A DNA stretch of 64,000 nucleotides, from NCBI GenBank assembly GCA_963757065.1, contig CAVWQC010000005.1, positions 1 to 64,000 of the forward strand, in the 5' to 3' direction. Shown piece by piece: positions 36,546 through 46,042 of the stretch. The notes under the pieces are model-generated. The model had not been told where the DNA came from, did no database searches, and saw nothing but the letters and a program-made list of their open reading frames with translations. The position numbers and the translations under genes were made by a program. Source of the DNA: PNON01 sp963757065. Its GTDB lineage: Bacteria > Chloroflexota > Anaerolineae > Anaerolineales > Anaerolineaceae. Numbering within the stretch: the first letter of the stretch is position 1; every line of letters begins with the position of its first letter.

Positions 36546-37598
36546 ATGAAACCAGTAATACCGACCATAGACATAAAATACTTAACTGGCATACTGGTGG
36601 ACCTTCTAAACACTCCCAGCCCGACCGGCAATACCGGAAAGGTGGTCCATTTTGTCCAAAAAGAACTCAACCAATTAGGTGTGCCTGAAATGAAGGTCAC
36701 AAGGAAAGGTGCATTGATCGTACGGTTGCCGGGCAGAAATAACGATTCGCCAAGGGTGGTGGCCGCCCACTTGGATACACTGGGGGCAATGGTGAAAGAG
36801 ATAAAAACCAACGGCCGGTTGAAGATCACCCAGATTGGCGGTTATGCCTGGAATTCTATTGAGGGAGAAGGCTGCACAGTGATGACAGCAGGAAAAGGTG
36901 ATATTAGAGGCTCGATCCTGCTGGAAAAAGCGTCCTATCACGTGAATGGTAAAGAAGTGGAAGAGTCAAAACGCAACGAATCCACAATGGAAGTCCGGCT
37001 GGATGCAAGGACAACTTCAGTAAAGGAAACCCAATCACTGGGAATCGAAGTGGGTGATTTTATCAGCCTTGACCCACGGGTTGAATTGAGCAATGGGTTT
37101 ATTCGGTCCCGACACTTGGACGACAAAGCGTGCGCAGCCTGTTTAATGGCTTCCATCAAGGCAATTCAAGATCAGAAGGTCGAACTGGAACAAACCACTT
37201 ACTTTTTATTCAGCTCCTTCGAAGAAACCGGGCATGGAGCTACCGGTGGGATTATCCCCGAAGCAGGGGAATTCTTGACAGTTGATATGGCAGCAGTGGG
37301 TGAAGGGCAGAATTCGGATGAATTCCACGCATCCATTTGTGTGAAGGATTCTACCGGTCCGTACCATCATGAATTAAGCAGCAGACTGCGAAAGCTGGCT
37401 GCTGCTTATCAGATCCCAAATAAAACGGATATCTACCCCCATTACAGTTCTGATGGACAAGGGTACTGGCGGGCAGGAGGAGAAGCAGCGGTAGCCTTGA
37501 TCGGTCCTGGCGTTGATGCTTCACACAACTATGAGCGCACCCATGAAGAAGCGCTGGTAGCTACAACAAAATGGATCTTAGCGTTCCTGATCAACTAG
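36546..37598 (+). CDS. M42-family aminopeptidase
   Basis: 350 residues. Metal ligands are visible in VVAAHLDTLGAMV (His), RHLDDKACAACL (Asp), SSFEETGHGATG (Glu-Glu) and DASHNYERTHEEAL (His). These form the co-catalytic dimetal site of M42 tetrahedral aminopeptidases (TET/glucanase-like). A PDZ-like dimerisation insert lies at residues about 75-170. The start has GGAGAGG upstream. The substrate is probably short peptides. Followed by a clear terminator. Confidence 0.9.
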   Translation: MKPVIPTIDIKYLTGILVDLLNTPSPTGNTGKVVHFVQKELNQLGVPEMKVTRKGALIVRLPGRNNDSPRVVAAHLDTLGAMVKEIKTNGRLKITQIGGYAWNSIEGEGCTVMTAGKGDIRGSILLEKASYHVNGKEVEESKRNESTMEVRLDARTTSVKETQSLGIEVGDFISLDPRVELSNGFIRSRHLDDKACAACLMASIKAIQDQKVELEQTTYFLFSSFEETGHGATGGIIPEAGEFLTVDMAAVGEGQNSDEFHASICVKDSTGPYHHELSSRLRKLAAAYQIPNKTDIYPHYSSDGQGYWRAGGEAAVALIGPGVDASHNYERTHEEALVATTKWILAFLIN

Positions 37599-37620
37599 TT
37601 ATTGTTTATGAAGAACCCCC

Positions 37621-37648
37621 AATGATCCAACTGATGTTGGATCATTTT
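37621..37648 (+). terminator. Terminator of the M42 peptidase transcript
   Basis: Perfect 11-bp arms AATGATCCAAC / GTTGGATCATT around loop TGAT, followed by T's. It lies 23 nt after the stop. Confidence 0.85.
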
Positions 37649-37863
37649 AATTGGCTTATCGAATTGCTCTCTATAGATTTCACTAACTGGTAAAGAAGCC
37701 AGGGTTTTTTATCAGTTTAGAATTTCATCCCCATCATGAAGGGATTTTCGCCGTGCTTAATCCAGACAAAGCTATCCCAGTTGATTAGAGGATAGGTATG
37801 TACTAGATGCTGAAAAATGATGTGAGACTTTCCTGGTATGTTGGTGATTATTTTATGAGATAG

Positions 37864-37927
37864 CCCGCTGTGTTCAGAGGCCAGTCCGGAGACAGTAAAG
37901 CTGCCTTTACAGGCGATCCGTTGCGGG
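37864..37927. ncRNA. Candidate structured RNA in the gap before clpC
   Basis: Three nested helices can be drawn: CCCGC (37864-37868) with GCGGG (37923-37927), CGGA (37887-37890) with TCCG (37917-37920), and GTAAAG (37895-37900) with CTTTAC (37905-37910) capped by CTGC. The strand is not decided; no known family is recognised. The rest of the 540-bp gap (37599-38138) holds the terminator, then nothing else clear until a separate inverted repeat at 38040-38075. Confidence 0.35.
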
Positions 37928-38039
37928 AGCCTTCAGTACAGAAACATCTTAACTTTAGAAATTTATTATACATTGATTAGAGAATCGAAAAAAAGCTTGA
38001 ATAATAGGGTAGAATCTGATTGAAAGAGTCAAACGGGGA

Positions 38040-38075
38040 CTGGATGTAAAGTGAATTCATATTGGATACATCCAG
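38040..38075. promoter_or_regulatory. Inverted repeat upstream of clpC
   Basis: Arms CTGGATGT (38040-38047) and ACATCCAG (38068-38075), perfect 8 bp with a 20-nt loop, 64 nt before the clpC start. Neither a CIRCE nor a CtsR direct repeat is present. Confidence 0.4.
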
Positions 38076-38138
38076 TGGATTATCGGTATAAATTGTCGTC
38101 TGTGAATTATCGTCTCAAACACAGGCATGGAGGTAAAT

Positions 38139-40644
38139 ATGGCAGGAATGGAACGGTTCACGGCGCGAGCCAGACGGGTGTTGAGCCTGGCGCATCAAGA
38201 AGCAGAACGCATGAATCAGGAACGGGTGGGTACAGAGCACCTTCTATTGGGATTGATCCAGGAGGATGGTGGCGTAGCCAGCCGTGTATTACATGACCTC
38301 GGCCTTGAAGAAGACCGCATCAAAGAAATCGTGGAACGTCTGACCGAGAAGACCAGCATTAAACCCTCTCAAATCGAGTTGGGTCCCGATACGCAACAGG
38401 TCCTCGAAGGGGCAATCGAAGAAGCCCGCCGGATGGGTCACCACTATATTGGTACGGAACATTTGCTGCTGGGGTTGGTCAACGCCAACAACGGCCTCTC
38501 TGTGGATGTATTGAAAAAGTTGGGTGTTACCTCTGAGCAGATCCGTGCGCCAAACCCGAAGAGTTCTGCAGGAAAATTCCTCCGCAGTTGTGGGTCCAGT
38601 CAATCAAACCTCAACCGGCAAAAAGGAAGAGGAGAAAGCCTCCAAATCCAAGACACCATTGGTGGATCAGCTCGCAGTTGACCTGACCTACCTGGCTGAA
38701 CAAAGCAAGCTGGATCCAGTCATTGGCCGGCAGATGGAAATTGAACGCGTGATCCAGATCCTCGCCCGCAGGAATAAGAATAACCCGGCGTTGATAGGCG
38801 AACCCGGTGTCGGTAAAACCGCCATCGTGGAAGGACTTGCCCAGCGGATTGTTTCCGGTGACGTCCCGGCGCCGTTGCTTGATAAACGGGTTTTACAGTT
38901 GGATGTGGGTTCCCTGGTGGCAGGCACGATGTACCGCGGCCAGTTCGAGGAACGCCTGAAACGGGTTATCGACGAACTGAAAGCCTCCAAGGCCATCCTG
39001 TTTATTGATGAAGTACACATGCTGGTCGGCGCAGGTGCGGCAGGTTCCTCAGTGGACGCTGCTAATATCCTGAAACCAGCTTTATCGCGCGGCGAACTGC
39101 AGGTAATCGGCGCGACCACGCTGGATGAGTATCGCAAACATATCGAAAAGGATGCGGCTCTTGAGCGACGCTTCCAGCCGGTGATCGTGAATGAGCCGTC
39201 TGTGGAAGAAACCATTGCGATCCTGAAAGGAATTCGTCCTGCCTATGAAGAACACCATCGGCTGCGCATTTCGGATGATGCACTTGATGCTGCCGCAAAG
39301 CTTTCGGCCCGGTATGTGACGGAGCGCTTCCTGCCGGATAAGGCCATCGACTTGATCGATGAGTCATCCTCCCGGGTCAGGATGTATAAAAGCGCAACAG
39401 CCCAGACATTCAAAGACCTGTTATTACAATTAAAATCTGTCCGTGCACAACGCGGTCTGGCAGTTGAAAATAACCTGGCTGACGAAGTGATCGAACTGGG
39501 CGATACCGAAAACGGATTGGAAGTCCAGATCGATAAATTGAAAAACACCTGGGACAGGGATACCAGCCCGATCGTTTCTGCAGATGATATCGCTGAAATG
39601 GTCGCCATGTGGACTGGCGTTCCTGTCATGCAGATCGCTCAGGAAGAATCAGCACGCCTGCTGCAAATGGAGGAAGAACTCAAGAAGCATATCGTCGGGC
39701 AGGAAGAAGCCATAGCTGCGATTGCGAAAGCAGTCCGCAGGGCACGGGCAGGGTTGAAAGATCCCGCACGCCCGATCGGCTCCTTCATCTTCCTCGGTCC
39801 AACGGGGGTGGGCAAGACCGAACTAACCAAGGCTTTGGCCAGTTTCCTTTTCGGCAGCGAAGAAGCCCTGGTTCAGCTGGATATGTCTGAGTTTATGGAA
39901 CGGCACAGTGTCAGCCGCCTCGTGGGTGCTCCTCCCGGATATGTCGGGTACGAAGAATCTGGTCAACTTACCGAAGCATTGCGCAGGCGTCCTTATTCGA
40001 TTGTCGTCTTTGACGAGATCGAGAAAGCCCACCCTGAAGCCCACAACATGCTGCTGCAGATCATGGAAGAAGGACATCTATCGGATGCCCGCGGCCGTAA
40101 AGTGGATTTCCGCAATGCGATCATCGTCATGACCTCCAATATCGGCGCGGATATGATCAAGCGCCAGACCTCGTTCGGGTTCTCCGTCCAGCGTGACCAG
40201 TCGATGGAAGAGCAGGAAGAATACGAAGAAATGCGCAAGAAACTGCTCGATTCGCTCAAGCGCGTCTTCCGGCCGGAGTTCATCAATCGCCTGGATGGTG
40301 TCATGGTCTTCCGAGCTTTGAACAAGGAACATATCCAGACCATTGTAAAACTCGAATTGGATAAGGTTTCTCTTCGCGTTCAGGAACACGAGATTGTCCT
40401 GCACGCCTCTCCAGCCGCCTTACAGAAACTGGGCGACCTGGGTTATGACCCGGATATGGGTGCCCGGCCGCTGCGCAGAGTGATCCAGCAGTACGTGGAA
40501 GATCCACTTTCAGATGCTCTGCTTTCTGGCGACTTTGAGGACGGCGATACCATCCTGGTTGACCTCGCTGAAGGAGAGGAGATCATCCTTAAGAAGGAAG
40601 GTCTCGACCTGGAAGAACCGGAAACGGAAAAAGAAAAAGTGTAA
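38139..40644 (+). CDS. clpC: ATP-dependent Clp protease ATPase subunit ClpC, interrupted by one frameshift
   Basis: AAA+ unfoldase feeding ClpP. N-terminal double Clp-N repeat (ERFTARARRVLSLAHQEAERM; THLLLGL-type TEHLLLGLIQEDGG and TEHLLLGLVNANNG), two AAA+ modules with Walker A GEPGVGKTAI and GPTGVGKTEL, UVR/M domain between them, and the second-module ends with GARPLRRVIQQYVEDPLSD. The frame slips at 38547 (CGT-g-CGC); without this base the text is EQIRRQTRRVLQENS, giving 834 residues. Start ATG 38139 has GGAGG at 38129. No mcsAB or ctsR precede it, unlike Firmicutes. Confidence 0.95.
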
Positions 40645-40655
40645 CAAGTTTCCCC

Positions 40656-40683
40656 GTATGGGCACTATATATAGTGCCCATAC
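40656..40683. terminator. 28-bp perfect palindrome after clpC
   Basis: A 28-nt perfect inverted repeat without loop runs outward from TATA at its centre, with half-site ending GGGCACTATA. It starts 12 nt after the clpC stop. It could terminate clpC, but no T tract follows, so it may also be a protein binding site. Confidence 0.5.
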
Positions 40684-40695
40684 AGAGTTGTGCCA

Positions 40696-40727
40696 GTACG
40701 TTTTAGTACCCATACGTTTTCGTGCCC
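40696..40727. repeat. Two 16-bp imperfect tandem units
   Basis: GTACGTTTTAGTACCC (40696-40711) is followed directly by ATACGTTTTCGTGCCC (40712-40727), 13 of 16 positions identical. Related GTGCC fragments surround it, including the arms of the neighbouring palindrome. Confidence 0.6.
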
Positions 40728-40749
40728 TTACTATATAGCTATCAGTTTT

Positions 40750-40780
40750 TATAGCCGCTCATTCAATGAGCGGCTATAAT
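40750..40780 (+). promoter_or_regulatory. Hairpin and -10 box directly before radA
   Basis: Perfect 14-bp arms TATAGCCGCTCATT (40750-40763) and AATGAGCGGCTATA (40765-40778) end in a TATAAT hexamer (40775-40780), 6 nt before the radA ATG. No ribosome-binding site is seen, so the mRNA may be leaderless. Confidence 0.45.
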
Positions 40781-40786
40781 TATCCT

Positions 40787-42247
40787 ATGCCAAAAACACA
40801 CAGTCGGTTCGTTTGCCAGAATTGCGGAAAAAGCTCCGCCCAGCAGATGGGCAAATGCCCACGCTGCGGCGCATGGGGCAGCATGATCGAGGAATTGGTC
40901 GAAGCTGCGCCGGCGCTGGTTGAAAAAGCGGGGCACCTTTCCAGCCGGTCTGTCCCCCGCCGCCTGTCGGAGATCTCCGGAGATGATGAAGCCCGTATGG
41001 TGCTTCCGATCGGTGAATTTGCGCGCGTCCTGGGAGGAGGAATTGTCCCCGGTTCGATTGTTCTGATCGGCGGCGACCCCGGAATTGGCAAATCAACTCT
41101 AATGCTGCAGCTTGCCGTGGAAATGTCTGCCTCCCGCCGGATCCTCTATGCGTCGGGCGAAGAATCGGAACGCCAGATACGCATGCGGGCGTTGCGCCTG
41201 CTGACCGAAGACGAAAGCGTCCCCGAAAACCTGCCCACCGATCTTTTATTGGTCACCGAAACCAACCTGGATACGATCTTCAGCCATGTCAGCCAGGTGC
41301 AGCCGGAAATATTGATCATTGATTCCATTCAAACAGTATATCTGCCGGAGATGAAATCATCGGCCGGTTCCTTCTCACAGGTGCGTGAAACAGCTTCCCG
41401 CTTGCGGGAGTTGGCGAAAACAGCCAACATTACCGTCTTCCTCATCGGGCATGTGACGAAAGAAGGCCTGATCGCCGGTCCGCGCGTGCTGGAGCATATC
41501 GTAGATACCGTACTTTATCTGGAGGGTGAACGTTTCCAGTCCTACCGGCTGCTTAGGTCAGTTAAGAACCGTTTCGGACCGACCTCCGAGATCGGCGTCT
41601 TTGAAATGCGCGAACGCGGCATGGTCGAGATCACCAACCCGTCTGAAGCGTTTTTGATCGAGCGGATGGTGAACGCGCCCGGCTCCGCCATTGCTGTAAC
41701 CATGGAGGGGACGCGTCCGCTGCTGGTAGAGGTCCAGGCACTCACCAACCATACCAACTTTGGCAACCCGCGCCGCACCCCCAACGGATTTGACCTGAAC
41801 CGGCTGCTCCTGATCGCAGCTGTGCTCACGCGCAGGGTGGGTATTAATCTCAGCGAACAGGATATTTTTGCCAACGTGGTCAGCGGCTTGCGCATCACCG
41901 AACCGGCTGCCGATCTGGCCTTGGCTGCGGCCATTGCTTCTTCACATCGGGATATCCCGGTCAAAGCGGACACAGTTTTGATCGGTGAGATCGGCCTCTC
42001 CGGGGAGCTGCGCCAGGCCAGCCATATGATGATCCGGCTGCGGGAAGCGGCCAAATTGGGCTTTCGCTCGGCGGTTGTACCCAAACGGCTGCGCGGCGGC
42101 GAATCTTATCCCGAAGGTATCCATGTGATCGAAGCCAGGTCACTGCGTGAAGCTTTGAATCATGCCCTGGTACAGGATTGGGCAGTACCTGCACCGGAAA
42201 ATAAAGCGGTGAAGCGTCAGAAAGGAACGGTAGGCGAAAATGAATAA
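40787..42247 (+). CDS. radA: DNA repair protein RadA/Sms
   Basis: 486 residues: zinc finger CQNCGKSSAQQMGKCPRCGAWGS, RecA-like core with Walker A GDPGIGKSTL, the RadA-specific KNRFGPTSEIGVFEM motif, and the C-terminal Lon-protease-like domain (ANVVSGLRITEPAADLALAAAIASS). It promotes branch migration in recombination. ATG 40787 is used; an upstream ATG at 40766 lies inside a hairpin. It overlaps the next gene by 8 nt. Confidence 0.95.
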   Translation: MPKTHSRFVCQNCGKSSAQQMGKCPRCGAWGSMIEELVEAAPALVEKAGHLSSRSVPRRLSEISGDDEARMVLPIGEFARVLGGGIVPGSIVLIGGDPGIGKSTLMLQLAVEMSASRRILYASGEESERQIRMRALRLLTEDESVPENLPTDLLLVTETNLDTIFSHVSQVQPEILIIDSIQTVYLPEMKSSAGSFSQVRETASRLRELAKTANITVFLIGHVTKEGLIAGPRVLEHIVDTVLYLEGERFQSYRLLRSVKNRFGPTSEIGVFEMRERGMVEITNPSEAFLIERMVNAPGSAIAVTMEGTRPLLVEVQALTNHTNFGNPRRTPNGFDLNRLLLIAAVLTRRVGINLSEQDIFANVVSGLRITEPAADLALAAAIASSHRDIPVKADTVLIGEIGLSGELRQASHMMIRLREAAKLGFRSAVVPKRLRGGESYPEGIHVIEARSLREALNHALVQDWAVPAPENKAVKRQKGTVGENE

Positions 42248-42749
42248 ACTTCTCGATAACAAAATATTATCCAGGGTGCGGAGAAATCATGGTTTGGAGC
42301 ACGCCACACTGCATGTGCTGGCAAGCCGTTTTCCGGGGCTTGGCCTGGCAGGTCTGTCTGATGCCGGCGGATTCTGGATCCTCGGCAACGTGGAACTGGA
42401 TGACCTCACCGATGCAGTCGTGGCGGCTTTGGCCCGCCTCCGCGCCGGGGAACAAAACCTGGCGATCCATCCCAACTGCGGCACCAACTATGCCACCATG
42501 GGAGCTTTTGCGGGATTCGCCGCGTGGTTAACCATGCTGGGTGCAAAAAAGGGTCTGCGTGATAAGCTGGACCGCTTACCGAACGCAATCATTCTTTCCA
42601 CTCTGGCGCTCATGGTTGCCCAACCTTTGGCATATAAACTGCAATCCAAAGTAACGACCAGTGGAGTTCCTGGCCAACTTGAACTTACCGGGATAACGGT
42701 TTATCCCCGCGGGGGAACCAAAGCCTATCGGGTAAGTACCAAAGGATAA
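42240..42749 (+). CDS. DUF6391 family protein
   Basis: 169 residues. NHGLEHATLHVLASRFPGLGLAGLSDAGGFWI at the start, IHPNCGTNYATMGAFAG mid-protein and a hydrophobic pair near residues 85-125 are characteristic of this Chloroflexota/cyanobacterial family. His, Cys and Asp are conserved-looking, but no activity is known. Its ATG lies inside the radA 3' end (8-nt overlap), so it is translationally coupled to radA. Confidence 0.8.
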   Translation: MNKLLDNKILSRVRRNHGLEHATLHVLASRFPGLGLAGLSDAGGFWILGNVELDDLTDAVVAALARLRAGEQNLAIHPNCGTNYATMGAFAGFAAWLTMLGAKKGLRDKLDRLPNAIILSTLALMVAQPLAYKLQSKVTTSGVPGQLELTGITVYPRGGTKAYRVSTKG

Positions 42750-42760
42750 AAGAGGCGAGC

Positions 42761-43318
42761 ATGGAAAATTTAGATCTTTCGTTGTATCCGCAAACATCAT
42801 TTCAAGATACAGGTGCCAAAGCGGTAAGGGAATATGCAGGATTCTGGCGCAGGTTTGGTGCGTATATCATCGACAGCATCATCCTTGGCGCGATCTCTTA
42901 CGGTGTGAATTATGTGATCGGCCGGGTGTATGGCGATTCCATTTCCCCCAGCCTTGTAAATGATCTGGCAATGGCCGGGCAGGACCCGCAGGCTGTATTA
43001 AATGTCATGATGGGACCGATGATGGAGCTGTTATTAATTACCAGCCTGGCATCATTCCTCGTATTCTGGTTCTATTTTGCAGGGTTTGAAAGTTCCGGTC
43101 TGCAGGCAACTCCCGGAAAAGGGCTGGTGGGCATCATCGTCACAGATATGGATGGCGACCGCGTCGGTTTTGGAACTGCAACCGGCAGATGCCTGGGAAA
43201 GTATATTTCCTCCCTTATTTTGGGGATCGGTTATCTCATGGTGGCCTGGACAGCGCAAAAACAGGGATTACACGACAAAATTGCCGGAACGCTGGTCATG
43301 CGTAAACCGCGTTACTAA
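42761..43318 (+). CDS. RDD-family membrane protein
   Basis: 185 residues. The RDD pattern is clear: FWRRFGAYIIDSIILGAI in helix 1 with the R..D signature, a central helix (LLLITSLASFLVFWFYF) and the C-terminal GQATPGKG-like block (GLQATPGKGLVGIIVTDMDG) with KQGLHDKIAGTLVM. Transported substrate unknown. It follows DUF6391 by 11 nt and precedes holA by 17 nt, so radA-DUF6391-RDD-holA look like one transcript. Confidence 0.85.
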   Translation: MENLDLSLYPQTSFQDTGAKAVREYAGFWRRFGAYIIDSIILGAISYGVNYVIGRVYGDSISPSLVNDLAMAGQDPQAVLNVMMGPMMELLLITSLASFLVFWFYFAGFESSGLQATPGKGLVGIIVTDMDGDRVGFGTATGRCLGKYISSLILGIGYLMVAWTAQKQGLHDKIAGTLVMRKPRY

Positions 43319-43335
43319 GATCGGTATATAAACCT

Positions 43336-44418
43336 ATGCCTTTGCCTGAAGAGTATGTCATCATCTGCCACGGGGATGATGACATTGCCATTTCGCAGTA
43401 CATCCAGACGCTTGAGCATGAGCTGGGGGATGGCGCCATGGGGGATGTCAACATCACCAAAATGGATGGAAAGACCTCCACTGAGAACGACCTTGTCAAT
43501 ATTGTCAGGTCGACCCCGTTTTTTTCGGATAAGCGCCTGGTCATCCTGGCTAACCCCCTCGCGAAGATGGGCAGGGGAAAAAGAGACGATTCGGAAGAGT
43601 CGGAATCGGGGGGCAGTGAAGGAAGCACAATCAGCGCCGGTGACATCAGGAAAAGGTTCATCAGTCTACTGAATGAGTTACCCGGCTCAACCGCTTTGGT
43701 CCTCATCGTGGAAGATTCCCTTGCGTGGGATAGCAAAACCAAAGGCAAAACCTGGGAGGTCTTGAAAGGATCACACTTCCTCATGAAGTGGGCAGGTCAG
43801 AATCCGGAGAAGGTACTTATTAAACCCTTCCCGCTGCCGGACCCGCGGGATATGCCGGATTGGATCATCAAAGAGGCGGCTACTAAAAATTGCAGAATAA
43901 AACCCGATGCCGCCGCCGAGTTGGCCCAATATGTCGGCAACGATACCCGCCTGGCAGCCCTGGAGATCGAGAAGCTGTCTTTATACGTCGGGGGCACGCG
44001 TCCAGTGGAAATTGAAGACGTGATGGCGCTGTCAACCTCCACCTCCTCTGCCACGATCTGGAATCTGGTGGATGCGATCGGGCAAAAAAGTCCGCACCGG
44101 GCGATGCTGCTCTTTCATCAGCTGCTTGAAACCAAGGATGTTCAATTTGAGATCTTCCCGATGATCATCCGGCAGTTCAGGCTGCTGCTGATGGCGCGCG
44201 AGGTGCTGGATGCGCGCGGCGACGAAGGGCTGATCATCAAAGAACTGGGCGTGGCTCCGTATGTGGCCAGGAACCTAAACAAACAGGCCGCAAGTTTTTC
44301 CATGCCCAAGCTGGAGAAGATCTATTACCAGTTGATGAAGATCGAAGAGGACAGCAAAAGCGGTGGGGGCGATTTGGAAGTGGCCATCGATTCGTTGATC
44401 GTGTCTGCAGCAAGGTAA
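43336..44418 (+). CDS. holA: DNA polymerase III delta subunit
   Basis: 360-residue clamp-loader subunit that opens the sliding clamp. N-terminal YVIICHGDDDIAISQYIQTLE, central KVLIKPFPLPDPRDMPDWI and IWNLVDAIGQKSPHRAMLLFHQLLE, and the C-terminal MPKLEKIYYQLMKIEEDSKSG collar motif match HolA. It has an unusual Ser/Glu/Gly-rich insertion (ESESGGSEGSTISAGD, residues about 95-110). Together with dnaN this window holds clamp and part of its loader. Confidence 0.92.
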   Translation: MPLPEEYVIICHGDDDIAISQYIQTLEHELGDGAMGDVNITKMDGKTSTENDLVNIVRSTPFFSDKRLVILANPLAKMGRGKRDDSEESESGGSEGSTISAGDIRKRFISLLNELPGSTALVLIVEDSLAWDSKTKGKTWEVLKGSHFLMKWAGQNPEKVLIKPFPLPDPRDMPDWIIKEAATKNCRIKPDAAAELAQYVGNDTRLAALEIEKLSLYVGGTRPVEIEDVMALSTSTSSATIWNLVDAIGQKSPHRAMLLFHQLLETKDVQFEIFPMIIRQFRLLLMAREVLDARGDEGLIIKELGVAPYVARNLNKQAASFSMPKLEKIYYQLMKIEEDSKSGGGDLEVAIDSLIVSAAR

Positions 44419-44514
44419 AGGGAGAATCCTTTGGCAAACCGGATAGAGAACTGACATATTTCTCGGGGAAACTGTAATTTTGGATAAGATACTCCTCAAT
44501 ATTTGGGAGCAATA

Positions 44515-45018
44515 ATGAAATTAATAAAAAGATTTGAAATTTCAATGGCCTTAATTTTATTGGTATCATTTTTGCTTCCTTCCTGCGTAAAACCCAATAA
44601 GGAAGTATTGCCGGTATTTCCGATTCCCGAAGTAGACCTCAATAGTGAAATACTAATTCCAAAAAATGATAGCATGGACTCCTACAAATTAGGGGATTAT
44701 TTGTGGTTTAACCTGACAAATATAAGTGATCACAATATTAATATGGGTAAATATTACGGACTATTGATTTATGTAAAACATAAAGATGGCTGGCTTGAGG
44801 TAAAAGATAGATCAGTTGTCTACTCTTATTCAGACATAATATTAGGTCACGGTAAGGATGTTACTAGGTTGAGCGCGTTTGGTGCAAACCCAATAATTCC
44901 ATTTGAAAGTAACAGCTATGATATTCTCGTTTACGTTTCAGGTGAGATGATTGATGAAAATGGATTGGTAATAAAAAAAGTAGGTGCATATCAAACAGTT
45001 AAGTCAAGGAACAAATAA
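44515..45018 (+). CDS. AT-rich lipoprotein, unknown function
   Basis: 167 residues beginning MKLIKRFEISMALILLVSFLLPSC; the Cys is the probable lipidation site. The rest is beta-rich (YLWFNLTNISDHNINMGKYYGLLIYVKHKDGW) and resembles intracellular-proteinase-inhibitor or BsuPI-like immunoglobulin folds, a guess only. GGGAG lies 5 nt upstream of the ATG. Codon use is markedly A/T-richer than in its neighbours, which suggests recent acquisition. Confidence 0.7.
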   Translation: MKLIKRFEISMALILLVSFLLPSCVKPNKEVLPVFPIPEVDLNSEILIPKNDSMDSYKLGDYLWFNLTNISDHNINMGKYYGLLIYVKHKDGWLEVKDRSVVYSYSDIILGHGKDVTRLSAFGANPIIPFESNSYDILVYVSGEMIDENGLVIKKVGAYQTVKSRNK

Positions 45019-45122
45019 TCGAATTTTACTAGGTAAAATTGTAAAACCAAATTCATTGATTCGTCCCGCTGTAATTCAAAAATCCCCTATATAATTGTCA
45101 TTAGTGCCATATATGGAGTTCG

Positions 45123-45917
45123 ATGGGCTTATTCAGCAAACCTGCCAGGGTCATCAGTTATATCCTAACCGGAACCGGCGTCATTCTCTTCGTGGTGAAT
45201 ATTGCCATGGGTTGGACGTTGAATATCGCCCTGCCGCTTGTTTTCCTGGTGCTTGGCTGCGGATTCTTTTTCCTGGTCCCATATTGGAAACCCAGGTGGT
45301 ACTGGGCTTCCCTGTTCTACATACCCGGGGCATTGCTTATTTCCTTCGGGGTCATTTTTCTGCTGAATGTCTTAACCGGCGATTGGAGATCCTGGGCGTA
45401 TGCCTGGCTGCTGCTGGTGGCCGGGATCGGGGTGGGATTGGTGATGGCCGGCCGGGAGAAGCACTGGCACACTGCCGTTATGCTGACCGGTTGGGGAATG
45501 GCCATCGCCGGGATCACATTCTTTGTAGTATTTGGCACGATCGCCGGCGGAATTTTCATCCAGGTGATGGCGCCCATCCTGATCATCCTGGCCGGGTTGG
45601 GTGTATATTGGATGCGCCGTGAAACCCGCAAACCGGGGTCTTTTCGAGTCAATTCTCAACCATCTCCCCGGGTAAACACCGCTCCACCAGCAGATGAGAT
45701 CTCGAACTATTTACTTGAACCGCTCAGCAACCGTGAGATCGAGGTGCTGGTGTTGATCGACGAGGGGTTGACCAACCAGCAGATCGCCATGCGGCTTTCC
45801 GTCGCCCAGAGTACCGTCAAGACGCACATCAACAATATCTATGGCAAGCTCGGAGTCCAATCGCGGGTACAGGCTGTCAACCGCGCCAGGGATCTGCACC
45901 TGATCCAGACGCAGTGA
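45123..45917 (+). CDS. Membrane-anchored LuxR-family transcriptional regulator
   Basis: 264 residues: about six membrane helices within the first 165 residues, a flexible linker (RVNSQPSPRVNTAPPADE) and a C-terminal GerE/LuxR helix-turn-helix (LSNREIEVLVLIDEGLTNQQIAMRLSVAQSTVKTHINNIYGKLGVQSRVQAV, read in pieces). Such proteins may sense the membrane and act on DNA without release. The start has GGAG upstream. It is monocistronic; a pyrimidine-rich run follows it. Target genes unknown. Confidence 0.85.
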   Translation: MGLFSKPARVISYILTGTGVILFVVNIAMGWTLNIALPLVFLVLGCGFFFLVPYWKPRWYWASLFYIPGALLISFGVIFLLNVLTGDWRSWAYAWLLLVAGIGVGLVMAGREKHWHTAVMLTGWGMAIAGITFFVVFGTIAGGIFIQVMAPILIILAGLGVYWMRRETRKPGSFRVNSQPSPRVNTAPPADEISNYLLEPLSNREIEVLVLIDEGLTNQQIAMRLSVAQSTVKTHINNIYGKLGVQSRVQAVNRARDLHLIQTQ

Positions 45918-46042
45918 TTTATTACTTTTCCACCTCTCCACCCCCCCTTCTCCACCCCCTTTTTCCACCTAAATATAGATGTCACTCCACCCCGGACGGG
46001 GCTACTATTTGGCTAAATTCATAATTTCAGATAGGAATAAAA

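Noticed and set aside
37599..38138. 6S RNA, SRP RNA or RNase P RNA in the clpC gap
   Set aside because: Core conserved sequences of these RNAs could not be found; only a generic nested structure remains.
38051..38296. A short plus-strand frame before and in clpC
   Set aside because: It is out of frame with ClpC and shadows its start.
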